From Rhizobiaceae bacterium (GTDB lineage Bacteria > Pseudomonadota > Alphaproteobacteria > Rhizobiales > Rhizobiaceae): DNA of 64,000 bases. A model generated the notes under the pieces. The model was not told where the DNA came from. It made no database searches and saw only the letters and a list, made by a program, of their open reading frames with translations. The stretch covers positions 1-64,000 of the forward strand of contig JARGOX010000018.1 of the NCBI GenBank assembly GCA_029233925.1. The letters are read 5' to 3'. Of this stretch, positions 17,734 through 28,076 are shown piece after piece (the first letter of the stretch is position 1; every line of letters begins with the position of its first letter). The translations under genes and the position numbers were made by a program.

Positions 17734-18144
17734 CTAATGCTCTGCGTCGCACAAACCATGATCCGCCAGCGATTCGATCACCGCGCAACTGGCGACATTG
17801 TCTGCCTGACAAGCCGTGATGCGCTTCAGTTCGCGTTCCAGGCGTCGAAGCTTTGCAATCCTTGCCCGAACGTCACTGAGGCGTTGAACTGCGATCTTGT
17901 CCGCATCCTGGCAGGGTTTGTCGGGGTGTTGGCTCAGCTCCAGCAAGCCTTTGATATCTTCGATGGTAAAGCCCAGTTCACGGGAATGGCGGATGAAGGA
18001 AAGGCGCTGCGGGCCTTCTTTTGAATAGCGCCGCTGGTTGCCTTCGGAGCGTTCCGGGGCATCAATCAATCCCATTTGTTCGTAGTAGCGAATGGTTGGG
18101 ATTTTCACGCCGGTCCGCTTTGACAATTCTCCGATTGAAAACAT
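17734..18144 (-). CDS. MerR-family metal-responsive regulator
   Basis: A 136-residue protein: MerR winged helix (FSIGELSKRTGVKIPTIRYYE, residues 2-22, then QRRYSKEG), long dimerisation helix 80-112, and a cysteine-rich tail with C at PCQDAD (about 77), ACQADN (111), SCAVIE (118) and GLCDAEH (132). This layout suits sensing of a soft divalent metal. It is divergent from a cation efflux gene, with a textbook MerR promoter between, so regulation of that pump is very likely; the metal (Zn, Cd, Co or Pb) cannot be decided. Confidence 0.9.
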   Translation of the reverse strand: MFSIGELSKRTGVKIPTIRYYEQMGLIDAPERSEGNQRRYSKEGPQRLSFIRHSRELGFTIEDIKGLLELSQHPDKPCQDADKIAVQRLSDVRARIAKLRRLERELKRITACQADNVASCAVIESLADHGLCDAEH

Positions 18145-18157
18145 TTCATCAAACCTC

Positions 18158-18188
18158 TTGAACCTCTAGCTGCTAGAGGGATTATATC
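18158..18188 (+). promoter_or_regulatory. MerR-type promoter with perfect dyad
   Basis: Perfect 17-bp palindrome CCTCTAGC-T-GCTAGAGG (18163-18179) sits between a -35-like TTGAAC (18158-18163) and a -10-like TATATC (18183-18188). The spacer is 19 bp, the overlong spacing that MerR proteins correct by DNA distortion. It drives the CDF gene at 18218 and also lies 14 bases upstream of the merR start, so it can be autoregulatory. Confidence 0.82.
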
Positions 18189-18217
18189 TGTGCAGATGAT
18201 TTTGCAAGGATCATGAC

Positions 18218-18916
18218 ATGAAAGATGACGCTGCTGTAAACCTTTCGTCCTGTGGCACCGATACCGTTGCGTGCGGATGCTCCGGCAATCCCCGGTTTGA
18301 CGGTGTGGACCCGGCCTACAAGCGCATTCTGTGGGTGGTGATCGCCATCAATGCCGCGATGTTTATTGTCGAGATGGCTGCCGGCAAGCTGGCGGGTTCG
18401 CAGGCCCTGAAGGCCGACGCACTCGATTTTCTGGGCGATGCCCTGACCTACGGGCTGAGTCTCGCCGTCATCGGCATGAGTCTCAAGGTTCGTTCGGCGG
18501 CCGCCTTGCTGAAGGGCTTCAGCCTGCTGTTGATGGGGCTTTGGGTGTTTGGGTCGACGGCCTATCAGATCCTCATTCTCGGGGTGCCGAAAGCCGAAAT
18601 CATGGGCTTCATCGGCCTGCTTGCACTGGCGGCGAATCTGGCCAGTGTCATGCTGTTGATGCGCTACAAGGACGGCGATGCCAATGTGCGGTCCGTGTGG
18701 CTTTGTTCGCGCAATGACGCCATCGGCAATGTGGCCGTCATGGTTGCAAGTGCGGCCGTCTGGCTGACCACATCTGCATGGCCCGACCTCATGGTCGCCA
18801 TGATCATGGCCGGCCTGTTCCTGCGCTCCTCCCAACTCATCCTGGTGCAAGCCTGGCAGGAATACCGCTCCAGTGGAGATGTGAGCACCATGGAAAGCCA
18901 TGACCATGCGCATTGA
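18218..18916 (+). CDS. Cation diffusion facilitator-like metal efflux protein
   Basis: A 232-residue inner-membrane protein with about six transmembrane segments, a Cys-rich N-terminus (SCGTDTVACGCSG, 11-23) and a His-rich end (SHDHAH). Metal-site residues of helix 2 are D67, D70 and D74 (ADALDFLGDA), and helix 5 has N166, D167 and N171 (SRNDAIGN), a variant of the usual HxxxD pairs. The large cytoplasmic C-terminal domain of CzcD/FieF is lacking. Control by the divergent MerR protein suggests inducible export of a divalent metal. Confidence 0.83.
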   Translation: MKDDAAVNLSSCGTDTVACGCSGNPRFDGVDPAYKRILWVVIAINAAMFIVEMAAGKLAGSQALKADALDFLGDALTYGLSLAVIGMSLKVRSAAALLKGFSLLLMGLWVFGSTAYQILILGVPKAEIMGFIGLLALAANLASVMLLMRYKDGDANVRSVWLCSRNDAIGNVAVMVASAAVWLTTSAWPDLMVAMIMAGLFLRSSQLILVQAWQEYRSSGDVSTMESHDHAH

Positions 18917-19144
18917 ACTGGAGACAATATCGGGGCAGCGCCTGCTGTTGCTCAAGCAACCGTTTGGGCAGGAATTTGGCATCAAAACCCAGTTGGTTGT
19001 TCCTGATGGGTCCGTCAAAAGGAGAGAGTTGCGCCTCTGATGCTTTATCTCAGGCATCATTGGTGCGAGCGTTTGGCCGTCAAGGGTATGCCAGTCGTGT
19101 CTCTATCAGTCTCTTCGGGGGCACCCCAATCATCAAAGCCGCAT

Positions 19145-20127
19145 CTATCGCTTGATTTGCAGTTCAGGTTCGTCTGCACGAAAACAGGCGACTGAATGGC
19201 TTCCGTCCCTGGTGACCAGTTCCGGTAGAGATTCGGAGCAACGGGGCACAGCATAGGGACAACGGCCGGCAAAGCGGCAGCCGGGGGGAAGTGATATGGG
19301 GCTTGGTGGATCGCCTTTGACGCGGATGCGTGTGTCAGCCGTGTCCATGTCTGTTGACGGCACGGCGGAAATCAGCGCCATCGTGTAGGGATGCATGGGT
19401 TTGCGAAATATTTCCTGGCGTGATCCGATCTCGACGATCTGTCCCAGATACATGACGGCGATGCGTTCGCACAGATGCTGAACGACCGCCAGATCATGGC
19501 TGATAAACAGATAGGACAGGCCCAATTCGCGCTTGAGCCGGGCCAGAAGGTTCAGGATCTGCGCTTGAATGGCAACGTCCAGAGCCGAGACAGGTTCGTC
19601 GCACACAATAAGCCTGGGGTTGGTGGCCAGCGCCCGTGCGATACCGATCCTCTGGCGCTGCCCGCCGGAAAACTGATGGGGAAACAGTGTCTTCTGTTCC
19701 GGTCGCAGTCCGACTGTGGCGAACAGATCGTCTACCCTTCGCTCCCGTTCCGCCGGCGTGCCTATGCGCATCAGGTCGAGCGGACGTCGCACGATGGAGC
19801 CGGCGCGTTCCCTGGGGTTCAAGGAGGAAAACGGGTCCTGGAAAACGACCTGGATGTCACGCCGCGCCTCGCGCAGGGCGTTGCCTGTCGCCTGGGTAAT
19901 ATCAATATCGCCGAGCTGAACCGTGCCGGAGGTGGCCTCGACGAGCCGCGCACAGGCCAGGGCGGCGGTTGTCTTGCCCGATCCGCTTTCACCGACCAGT
20001 CCGAACGCCGTGCCCACCGGCACCTCGAAGGAGATTCCGTCCACGGCATGCACCACTTTTCCATCGGACAGCGGAAAATGCACCACCAGATCGGATACGC
20101 AAAGGGCTGTTGCGGGAACCTGAGTGT

Positions 20128-20131
<4 letters not shown>
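19145..20131 (-). CDS. Oligopeptide/dipeptide ABC transporter ATPase (DppF-type)
   Basis: A 328-residue cytosolic ATPase. Seen: Walker A GESGSGKTT (about 49-57), Q-loop VVFQDPFSSLNPRE, ABC signature FSGGQRQRIGIARAL, Walker B LIVCDEPVSALD, switch His in ISHDLAVV, and the C-terminal oligopeptide-transporter domain with GCRFAGRCPYA (a 4-Cys iron-sulfur-like motif in DppF/OppF). Start overlaps the DppD stop by four bases. Last gene of the five-gene importer operon (SBP-B-C-D-F). Confidence 0.92.
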
Positions 20132-21122
<991 letters not shown>

Positions 21123-21123
<1 letters not shown>

Positions 21124-22031
21124 CAACGCTGTCTCAACTTGGGATTAATGGCGTCGTTCAGTCCGTCTCCGACGAGGCTGATCGCCAGAACCGTCAGGAA
21201 GATTGCAAGCCCGGGGATGGTCACACCCCAGACACTGTCGAGAATATAGGGCCGGTTATCACCGACCATTCGGCCCCAGCTCATGGCGTTGGGATCGCTG
21301 AGGCCAAGGAACGACAGACCGGCCTCAAACAGGATTGCCGATCCGATGCTCAAGGCCGCCACGATAATCAGCGGCGGAGCGGCATTTGGCAGGATCACTC
21401 TCCAGATCAGGCGTGAATTGCCTGCGCCGATCGACCGTTCGGCCTTGACGTAGTCCATCTCGCGGATACGCAGGAATTCGGCGCGTGTCAGCCGCGCTGT
21501 CGCCGTCCAGGAAACAATACCGATGGCAATGGCGATATTGGTCAATGTCGGCGAGAACAACATCACTACCACCATGGCGAACAGCAGGTTGGGCAGTACC
21601 TGAAAGAACTCGGTCACTTTCATCAACGTGGTATCCACCCAGCCACCGAAGAAGCCGGCCAGGGCGCCGATGGTGACGCCAATCAGCACGGTGAGCACCG
21701 CTGCTGCGAAGCCGATGGTAATGGTCACCCGCCCGCCATTGATCAGTCCGGCCAGCAGATCGCGGCCCAGATAGTCGGTGCCCAGCAGATATTCCGATTG
21801 TCCTGGTGGTGTGAGCGGCATCCACACCATCTCACGTGGCGGGACGGTATAGAGCAGGGGACCGACGATGGAGGTGATGATGATCACCAGCAGGATGCAC
21901 AGGCCCAGCATGGCCGCGCGGTTCTGGTAAAACATCTGCCAGGTCTGGCGCGTCGGCGATACGGCCTCAGGCACGGTAGTGGGTGTTGGCAAGGCAGGCG
22001 GCGTTGGCATTTCTGTGGCCCTGTCGCTCAT
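21123..22031 (-). CDS. Dipeptide-type ABC transporter permease (DppC-type)
   Basis: A 302-residue inner-membrane permease with a short N-terminal cytosolic tail rich in Pro and Thr, six predicted transmembrane segments, and the binding-protein-dependent permease loop (EAA-type) near residues 195-215 (EMDYVKAERSIGAGNSRLIWR). The FLGLSDPNAMSWG segment is typical of DppC/OppC. ATGA overlap with DppB gives coupling. Confidence 0.92.
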
Positions 22032-23020
22032 GATGTTTTGATCCTTGGATCGATACGCCGATAGAGCAGATCGGTCAGCAGGTTCATCACCACCACCATC
22101 AGCGAGGAAAAGAACAGGATGCCAAGCAGCGTGGGGGTGTCGCGGCGCAGGATTGAATCGAAGGCCAGCGTGCCGAGGCCGGGCCAGGCAAAGACGGTCT
22201 CGACCAAAACAGCACCCGAGATGACCTGGCCGAACTGCAATCCGGCGAAGGTCACGATGGGCAGGATCGCGTTGCGCAATGCGTGTTTGTAGACAACGCT
22301 GCGCCGCGACAGGCCCTTGGCGCGGGCGGTGCGGATATAGTCGGCCTCCAGCACTTCAATCATGCTGGTGCGGGCCAGGCGGCTGTAGAAGGCCAGATAG
22401 ATCAGGCCCAGCGTCAGCGCCGGAAGAACAAGGTGGTGGGCCACGTCCATTGCATAGCCCAGGGTAGAGGTTGTCCCGTCGCTGCTCGACATGCCCGAGA
22501 TCGGAAAAATCGGGAAGGAGACGGACAGAATGAGAATCAGCATGATGCCGATCCAGAACACCGGCGCTGAAAACCCGGCGAGCGACAGGACCGTGACGAA
22601 ATGGCTGAGGGTCGAATTTCTGCGTTGCGCCGAAAACACGCCGAGGATTGTCCCGACAATAATGGCCGAGAAAAGCGCTGTGGTAATCAGCAGCAGCGTT
22701 GGCCCGATACGCGAGGCGATCAAAGTTGTCACCGGCTGATCGTAATAGAGCGAATGGCCCAGATTCCCCTGAACCACATTGCCCAGGTAGACGCCGATCT
22801 GCTGCCACAGGGGCCTGTCCAGCCCGTAGGTGGCGCGCAACTCCGCGATCAATTCGGGCGTCGCCCCGCCCATTTCACCCACCAGCGCCTCGACCGGGTC
22901 ACCGGGAGCTGCGTAAATCAGAACGAAATTCAGCACCAGCACAGCGAGCAAGAGCAGCAGAATGCTGGCGATCTTGCGCAAGACCGATTTCACCACGGGG
23001 GCCGACTTCACCACAGGCAT
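22028..23020 (-). CDS. Dipeptide-type ABC transporter permease (DppB-type)
   Basis: A 330-residue permease with the DppB hallmarks: N-terminal helix, then APGDPVEALVG and YGLDRPLWQQ (residues about 38-82), six transmembrane segments, and an EAA loop EADYIRTARAKGLSRRSVVYKH. Together with the DppC-type protein it forms the channel. The preceding gap after the binding protein contains a strong hairpin that may reduce its expression relative to that protein. Confidence 0.92.
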   Translation of the reverse strand: MPVVKSAPVVKSVLRKIASILLLLLAVLVLNFVLIYAAPGDPVEALVGEMGGATPELIAELRATYGLDRPLWQQIGVYLGNVVQGNLGHSLYYDQPVTTLIASRIGPTLLLITTALFSAIIVGTILGVFSAQRRNSTLSHFVTVLSLAGFSAPVFWIGIMLILILSVSFPIFPISGMSSSDGTTSTLGYAMDVAHHLVLPALTLGLIYLAFYSRLARTSMIEVLEADYIRTARAKGLSRRSVVYKHALRNAILPIVTFAGLQFGQVISGAVLVETVFAWPGLGTLAFDSILRRDTPTLLGILFFSSLMVVVMNLLTDLLYRRIDPRIKTS

Positions 23021-23045
23021 GTCCTTTGTTCACGCTTCGTGAAAA

Positions 23046-23070
23046 GAGGAGCGGGAAGATCCCGCTCCTC
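23046..23070 (-). terminator. Intercistronic hairpin with T-tract after binding-protein gene
   Basis: Perfect 11-bp arms TCCCGCTCCTC/GAGGAGCGGGA flank a three-base loop (23057-23059). Read in the direction of the operon (minus strand), TTTTC follows immediately at 23045-23041. This is an intrinsic-terminator shape placed between the binding-protein stop (23084) and the permease start (23020). It likely acts as an attenuator or 3'-stabiliser that gives excess binding protein. Confidence 0.8.
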
Positions 23071-23083
23071 CACAGACGCTGGT

Positions 23084-24691
23084 TCAGTCTTCCAGGTAGA
23101 CGTTCGTCAAGGGGGCCAGACCGCCGAAGGGGCTGTCAGGCAGGTTGCCGATGCCGTCCTGGTAAACGGTTGCCGAGAAATCCTGCGGCATATAGATCAT
23201 CGCCAGGTCCTGCTGCGCCTTGGCCTGTATGTCGGCATAGATCTTCTTGCGCGCTTCGAAATCGGTTTCGATTGCTGCGGCGTCCAGCATCTTGTCCATC
23301 TCCGGATCGCAATAGCCCTGGGTGTTTGACCAGATGACGTTCTTGATATTGTCGCAATCGAAATGCCGGTGCATGCCGATGACCGGGTCAGGATAGTTGA
23401 ACGAGCCGTTCATCGTCGCCTCATAGTCCCAGCTGGAGATGCGCTTGACCCAGGTTCCGAAATCCGGTGCCCGGCGCAGTTCAACCTTGATGTCGAGCTT
23501 GGCCATCTGCGCCTGGATGTATTCGGCCATCGGCACATGGGCCTGCGGCGCCCAGCTTGGAATGTCCAGCGTGAAGGAGAACCGTTCGCCGTTTTCGCCT
23601 TTGGGATATCCCGCTTCGTCAAGCATTGACGCGGCTTTGTCGAGATCAGCATCATAGTGCGGCGTGTCCGCGCTGTAGAATGGGTTGCCGGTATGCAGCG
23701 GCCCGGTTCCCGGAACCGTGCGTCCGCCAAAAATCACCTTGGAAAGGAAATCGGTATCAATGGCGTGTGCCAGCGCTTCGCGCACATTTCGGTCGGAAAA
23801 CGGCTTGTCGCGCAGATTGAGCTCCAGATAATGAATATAGCCAATCGCGTCATAACCGTCGGTGGTCATGTTCACGCCATCGACATTTTCCAGCCGCTTG
23901 GCATCGTTCGGACGGATACCGGAGAAGGGCGCATAGGCGATCTCGCCCTTTTCCAGCATCAGGACGCGGGTCAAAGGGTCCTTGACGATCGGATAGGCGA
24001 TACGGTCGAGGTAAGGGCGGTCCGCGATGAAGAAATCTTCGTTGCGCACCAGGGTCAACCGTTCGGCGGGGATGTTCTCTTCGACCTTGAATGGGCCTGA
24101 GCCGACGACGTCCTCCATGTTGCGCGGATGTTTTTTCATGTCCTGACCGTCGTCATAGATATGCTTCGGCATGATGGGCATGAGCAATGGTTGCAATGAA
24201 AGCATCAGGCCCGGAACGGGTTGCGACAGGTTCAAAACGACCTTGTGGGGCTCGGGCACATCGATGGATTCAACGCTGCCGAACATCGAGCGTCCGAACG
24301 GGTGGTTTGCCTTGACCGTCTCGAGCGAGAATTTCACGTCTTCGCCGGTGATCGCCACGCCGTCGTGGAAACGGGCGTCTTCCACCAGATCAAATGTCAC
24401 GGTCAACTGATCGTCCGACACGCTCCAGCTTTTAGCCAGATAGGGGGCGATTTCGTAGTCTTTTTCGACGGTAACAAGCCCTGCAAAGATCTGAGAACCC
24501 GGTGCGCCGGTCGCAGCGCCCGATTGCACACCCGGGTTGAGCGTCCGGTAGCCGGTGCTGAAGCTCGTCAGGGAGCCACCCTGTTTGGGCTCCGCAAATG
24601 CGGTGCCTGCAGGCAATGTGGCGCTGGCGGCGAAAGCCGCCACGATGAGTGGTAGCAGCCGCTTGTGAGTGGCTGAAAATATGGTGAACAT
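23084..24691 (-). CDS. ABC transporter substrate-binding protein, family 5 (DppA/OppA-like)
   Basis: A 535-residue periplasmic protein. Signal peptide about 1-33 (cleavage after AFA), then the SBP_bac_5 pattern: LVEDARFHDGVAITGEDVKFSLE near 110-132, repeated YP/NLRDKPFSDRNVREALAHAID, and the conserved lid segment. It binds peptides or a structurally related small molecule such as an amide. It is first in the importer operon and divergent from the XRE-cupin gene, so that regulator likely controls it. Coexpression with the amidohydrolase across the shared promoter suggests that transporter and hydrolase serve one substrate. Confidence 0.9.
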   Translation of the reverse strand: MFTIFSATHKRLLPLIVAAFAASATLPAGTAFAEPKQGGSLTSFSTGYRTLNPGVQSGAATGAPGSQIFAGLVTVEKDYEIAPYLAKSWSVSDDQLTVTFDLVEDARFHDGVAITGEDVKFSLETVKANHPFGRSMFGSVESIDVPEPHKVVLNLSQPVPGLMLSLQPLLMPIMPKHIYDDGQDMKKHPRNMEDVVGSGPFKVEENIPAERLTLVRNEDFFIADRPYLDRIAYPIVKDPLTRVLMLEKGEIAYAPFSGIRPNDAKRLENVDGVNMTTDGYDAIGYIHYLELNLRDKPFSDRNVREALAHAIDTDFLSKVIFGGRTVPGTGPLHTGNPFYSADTPHYDADLDKAASMLDEAGYPKGENGERFSFTLDIPSWAPQAHVPMAEYIQAQMAKLDIKVELRRAPDFGTWVKRISSWDYEATMNGSFNYPDPVIGMHRHFDCDNIKNVIWSNTQGYCDPEMDKMLDAAAIETDFEARKKIYADIQAKAQQDLAMIYMPQDFSATVYQDGIGNLPDSPFGGLAPLTNVYLED

Positions 24692-24759
24692 AGGTCTTCC
24701 CCTTTTGTGAATTGCAAGGCCGTGATGCCAGAGCTCCCTCTTTTATGATCTTATGGTTG

Positions 24760-24801
24760 TCAGGATATTGAAAAAATGCAAGAGTTTTTTCAGTATCCTG
24801 A
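24760..24801. promoter_or_regulatory. Large inverted repeat operator between divergent operons
   Basis: Arms TCAGGATATTGAAAAAA (24760-24776) and TTTTTTCAGTATCCTGA (24785-24801) pair at 16 of 17 positions around an 8-base spacer. The element lies midway between the importer operon (starts 24691) and the XRE-cupin gene (starts 24823). Its TATTGAAAA stretches could overlap the -10 boxes of both promoters. It is the evident candidate binding site for the XRE-cupin protein. Confidence 0.75.
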
Positions 24802-24822
24802 AAATGGATGAGGAGATTTTCT

Positions 24823-25449
24823 ATGAATGATGGGACAGCATACGCCCCCATAGAGGCTGCGCATGAGGCTTCAGAGCCAATGGGCAGCGCCAGCAAACCT
24901 GTCGGTGAACAGGTTCGTGAATTGCGCAAATCGCGCGGGCTGACCCTAACCGACATGGCGAAAGCGACGGGTCGATCTGTCGGAAACCTGAGCGAGTTGG
25001 AACGGGGTGTCAGACCCTTCACACTGGATACATTGGGCCGAATCGCCCACACGCTGGACGTATCCATCAGTTGGTTTTTTTCGGCTTCGACCGCCAAGGA
25101 CGACGATGATGGCGATATCGTAACGCGAAAAGCCAATCGGCGGCAGATCAACCTCAGCCGTGCAGGCGTGCGCGAAGAACTCCTGTCCCCAAATCTCAAC
25201 AGCAGTCTCGAAATGGTTCTGACCACCTTTCGTCCTGGCGCCTGCACGGGCCCGGAGGGCCGCAAGCGCAAAGGCGATGAGGGCGGGATGATCCTGTCAG
25301 GTACATTCGAGTTGCGCACGGAGGAGCGAACGGTGCTGCTGAAAGCCGGGGACAGCTTTCAGCTTACGGGCAACGGCACCCATTGGTGCTGCAACCCGGG
25401 CAGCACCGATACCGTCATTGTCTGGTCATTCTGCATGGCCAAATTCTAA
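24823..25449 (+). CDS. XRE-family regulator with C-terminal cupin domain
   Basis: A 208-residue transcription factor. Helix-turn-helix residues about 26-82 (VGEQVRELRKSRGLTLTDM through GRIAHTLDVSISWFF); a linker of acidic residues; then a cupin_2 sensor domain about 125-205 (GMILSGTFELRTEER, AGDSFQLTGNGTHWCCNPG). Such XRE-cupin proteins sense small ligands such as amino acids, polyamines or amides. Start ATG 24823 is supported by GAGGAG at 24810-24815. Immediately followed by the amidohydrolase gene. It likely binds the neighbouring inverted repeat and controls both directions. Confidence 0.88.
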   Translation: MNDGTAYAPIEAAHEASEPMGSASKPVGEQVRELRKSRGLTLTDMAKATGRSVGNLSELERGVRPFTLDTLGRIAHTLDVSISWFFSASTAKDDDDGDIVTRKANRRQINLSRAGVREELLSPNLNSSLEMVLTTFRPGACTGPEGRKRKGDEGGMILSGTFELRTEERTVLLKAGDSFQLTGNGTHWCCNPGSTDTVIVWSFCMAKF

Positions 25450-25468
25450 AACAAACCCGGGGGAACCA

Positions 25469-27118
25469 ATGGCCGAGATTACAGTTTTTACGGCAAAAAA
25501 AATTCACACGATGAATCCTTCGCTGCCGCATGCTTCGGCTGTCGCGGTGCGCGATGGCCGCATCATCGAGGTCGGGTCATTGGAGACATTGAAACCCTGG
25601 CTCGATCAACATGCCCACCACATCGACAATCGCTTTGCCGATCACGTTATCATGCCGGGCTTCATTGATCCGCATCTGCATCCGACGCTCGGGGCGATCT
25701 TGCTGACCTGCCCTTTCATAACGGCCATGGAGTGGCGCCTGCCCGATCGCATATGTCCTGCTGTCACGTCACACGAAGCCTATGTCGCCCGCCTTGCCGA
25801 GATCGAGGCTGAATTTGCCGGAACCGACGATATTCTGGTGACCTGGGGCTTTCATCGCATCTGGCATGGCGACGTGAACCGCGCGGTTCTCAATGCCATT
25901 TCAACGACCCGTCCGATCTTCGTGTGGCAGCGGTCCTTTCATGAAATCATCGCCAATGATGCGGGGATAGAATGGCTGGGTGTGGCGCGCGCGGATCTTG
26001 AGCGCCACCCGCAGATCGACCTGAGCACCGGGCGGTTTTTTGAGACCGGCATGGCCGTGGCTGCGCAGTCGCTGAACAAGGTTTTGATGGAGCCGACGCG
26101 GTTCCGGCGCGGGCTCGAACTGGTGAAACAGGCCGTGCATCTGGGCGGACACACAACCATAGGCGAGTTGGCCTATCCGCTTTTGGACGACGCGCGCGAA
26201 TGGGCGTTGCTGAGCGACACGCTGGAGCGTGATGATGTGCCGTTCCGCATGAAAATCACGCCGCGCGCCCTTGGCCGCGGCAAGTTCGAAGGCAATGCAT
26301 CAGAAGATGTCGAACGGATCAAGGGATTCAAGGGGCGCGATTCCCACCGATTGTTCTTTGGCAATTCGGTCAAACTGTTTACGGACGGCGGCTTCTTTGC
26401 CGAGCTCATGCAGATGATGGATCCGGGCTTTATCGACGGGCACCACGGCGAGTGGTTGATGGCGCCCGAACAGTTCGAGAAACATGCCCGGGCCTTCTGG
26501 CTGGAGGGAAAGCAGATCCATGTTCACTGCACGGGTGACATGGGCGTTGAACTGGCGCTGGATGCGCTTGAAAAGCTTCAGGCGGAAAAACCCCGCTTCA
26601 ACCACCGCTTCACCATCGAGCATTTTGGCGTTTCCAACCCGGAACAGGTGCGTCGCATCGCCGATCTCGGCGCCATCGTTTCGGCGAATGTCTATTACCT
26701 GCATGAGTTGGGTGAAGCCTATTGGCAAAAGTCCATCGGCTTTGAGCGCGCCTCGCAAATGGCGCGGGTCGGCTCTCTGGAGCGGGCCGGTGTGACCTTT
26801 GCCTTGCACTCGGATTTTACAATGGCCCCGGCGTTGCCGCTGAATTCGGCCTGGGTCGCCGTCAACCGTATTGCCGAATCCGGCGCCGTCCTGTGTGCGG
26901 AAGAATGTGTCTCGCTTGACGCGGCCATGCGGGCGATCACCATCGATGCGGCCTATGTGCTGGCAATGGAGAACGAGATCGGATCGATTCGTGCCGGCAA
27001 AAAGGCCGATTTCACGATACTCGAACAGGATCCCTGGGACGTGCCTTTGGAAAAACTGCGGGATATTCCGATCTGGGGCACCGTGTTCGAGGGCACGCCA
27101 TTTCCGCATTCCAAATGA
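25469..27118 (+). CDS. Amidohydrolase family 3 protein (YtcJ-like)
   Basis: A 549-residue metal-dependent hydrolase. Metal-ligand H69-x-H71 in PGFIDPHLHP, a mid-protein conserved lysine/glutamate region, IHVHCTGDMGVELAL (third metal His), RFTIEHFG (fourth) and the HSDFTMAP Asp near the end. These match the family-3 amidohydrolases such as N-substituted formamide deformylase and exoenzyme YtcJ. It overlaps the COG0523 GTPase by four bases, which suggests metallation of this enzyme by that GTPase. The substrate is probably an amide or formamide taken up by the divergent importer. Confidence 0.88.
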   Translation: MAEITVFTAKKIHTMNPSLPHASAVAVRDGRIIEVGSLETLKPWLDQHAHHIDNRFADHVIMPGFIDPHLHPTLGAILLTCPFITAMEWRLPDRICPAVTSHEAYVARLAEIEAEFAGTDDILVTWGFHRIWHGDVNRAVLNAISTTRPIFVWQRSFHEIIANDAGIEWLGVARADLERHPQIDLSTGRFFETGMAVAAQSLNKVLMEPTRFRRGLELVKQAVHLGGHTTIGELAYPLLDDAREWALLSDTLERDDVPFRMKITPRALGRGKFEGNASEDVERIKGFKGRDSHRLFFGNSVKLFTDGGFFAELMQMMDPGFIDGHHGEWLMAPEQFEKHARAFWLEGKQIHVHCTGDMGVELALDALEKLQAEKPRFNHRFTIEHFGVSNPEQVRRIADLGAIVSANVYYLHELGEAYWQKSIGFERASQMARVGSLERAGVTFALHSDFTMAPALPLNSAWVAVNRIAESGAVLCAEECVSLDAAMRAITIDAAYVLAMENEIGSIRAGKKADFTILEQDPWDVPLEKLRDIPIWGTVFEGTPFPHSK

Positions 27119-28032
27119 GTGAACGCATCCCCATAACCCTGCTTTCCGGCTACCTGGGGTCGGGGAAGACAACGATCGTCAATCATCTTCTCAGGGCGGA
27201 AAAAAACCTGAGACTGGCCGTGCTCGTCAATGATTTTGGCGCGGTCAATATCGACGCTGATCTGATCCAGAACAGCGACGCAACGTCGGTGGAGCTGACC
27301 AATGGTTGCGTGTGCTGCTCCATTGGCGACGATCTGGGCGCGGCGTTGAGTGCGCAAAGGGAGAGAAGGCCACCGCCCGATGCCATTTTGCTGGAAGCCA
27401 GCGGCGTATCGGAACCCGCACGCATTGCGCGGCTGGCCGGCCATTGGCCGGGCTTCACGCTGGATGCGATCATCGTCGCGGCGGATGGTGAAACCGTGCG
27501 CCAAAGGGCAGGCGACAAATTTGTGTCCCATCTGGTGCAGAGCCAATTGCGATGCGCCGATATCATCGCGCTGACCAAGACGGACCTGATCTCATCGCAG
27601 GCCTGCCTGCGTGTTCAGGCGTGGCTGAGAACGGCGTCTTCGGCGCCGGTTGTGATAGCCGACGATGGCGCTGTGCCGCCGGAACTGGCCTTCGGTGCCA
27701 ATTGCGGGCAGCGCATGGCTGGGGCACAGCCGGAAGACAGCCAACACCCAGCCTTCGCCACCTTTACCTGGACCCCAACGCATCCCGTCGATATCGCCCG
27801 CCTGCAGGTGGTGCTCGGCAATCTGCACGAAGACATACACCGGGTGAAGGGCCAGCTGGTGGATGCCAGGACGGGAACGCCGGTGCTTGTCCAGAAAGTC
27901 GGTCAACGCTGCGCAATCACCCATGCATCCGAGGCTGAGCAATTCTGCCTCGTCATGATTTCGGCAGATGAACAGATGGATTTCAAACAGGTGGCAGCCG
28001 ATCTTGACACCTGTGCGGTTGCGTCCGGGTAA
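27115..28032 (+). CDS. CobW/COG0523 G3E-family GTPase metallochaperone
   Basis: A 305-residue GTPase. P-loop GYLGSGKTT at 12-20, the metal-binding GCVCCS motif at 64-69, base-recognition TKTD near 155 (the usual NKxD varies), and a C-terminal CobW_C-like domain (FTWTPTHPVDIARL). COG0523 proteins deliver Zn, Co or Fe to partner enzymes. ATGA coupling with the amidohydrolase suggests that enzyme as the client. It ends 45 bases before the cytochrome-like gene on the other strand. Confidence 0.9.
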   Translation: MSERIPITLLSGYLGSGKTTIVNHLLRAEKNLRLAVLVNDFGAVNIDADLIQNSDATSVELTNGCVCCSIGDDLGAALSAQRERRPPPDAILLEASGVSEPARIARLAGHWPGFTLDAIIVAADGETVRQRAGDKFVSHLVQSQLRCADIIALTKTDLISSQACLRVQAWLRTASSAPVVIADDGAVPPELAFGANCGQRMAGAQPEDSQHPAFATFTWTPTHPVDIARLQVVLGNLHEDIHRVKGQLVDARTGTPVLVQKVGQRCAITHASEAEQFCLVMISADEQMDFKQVAADLDTCAVASG

Positions 28033-28076
28033 TGTGCAAAACGCGAGGCGATTGGAACAAGGGCGGTTTGGAGGCT

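Noticed and set aside
26300-27172. 290-codon minus-strand open frame
   Set aside because: Antisense to the amidohydrolase, which carries all metal motifs.
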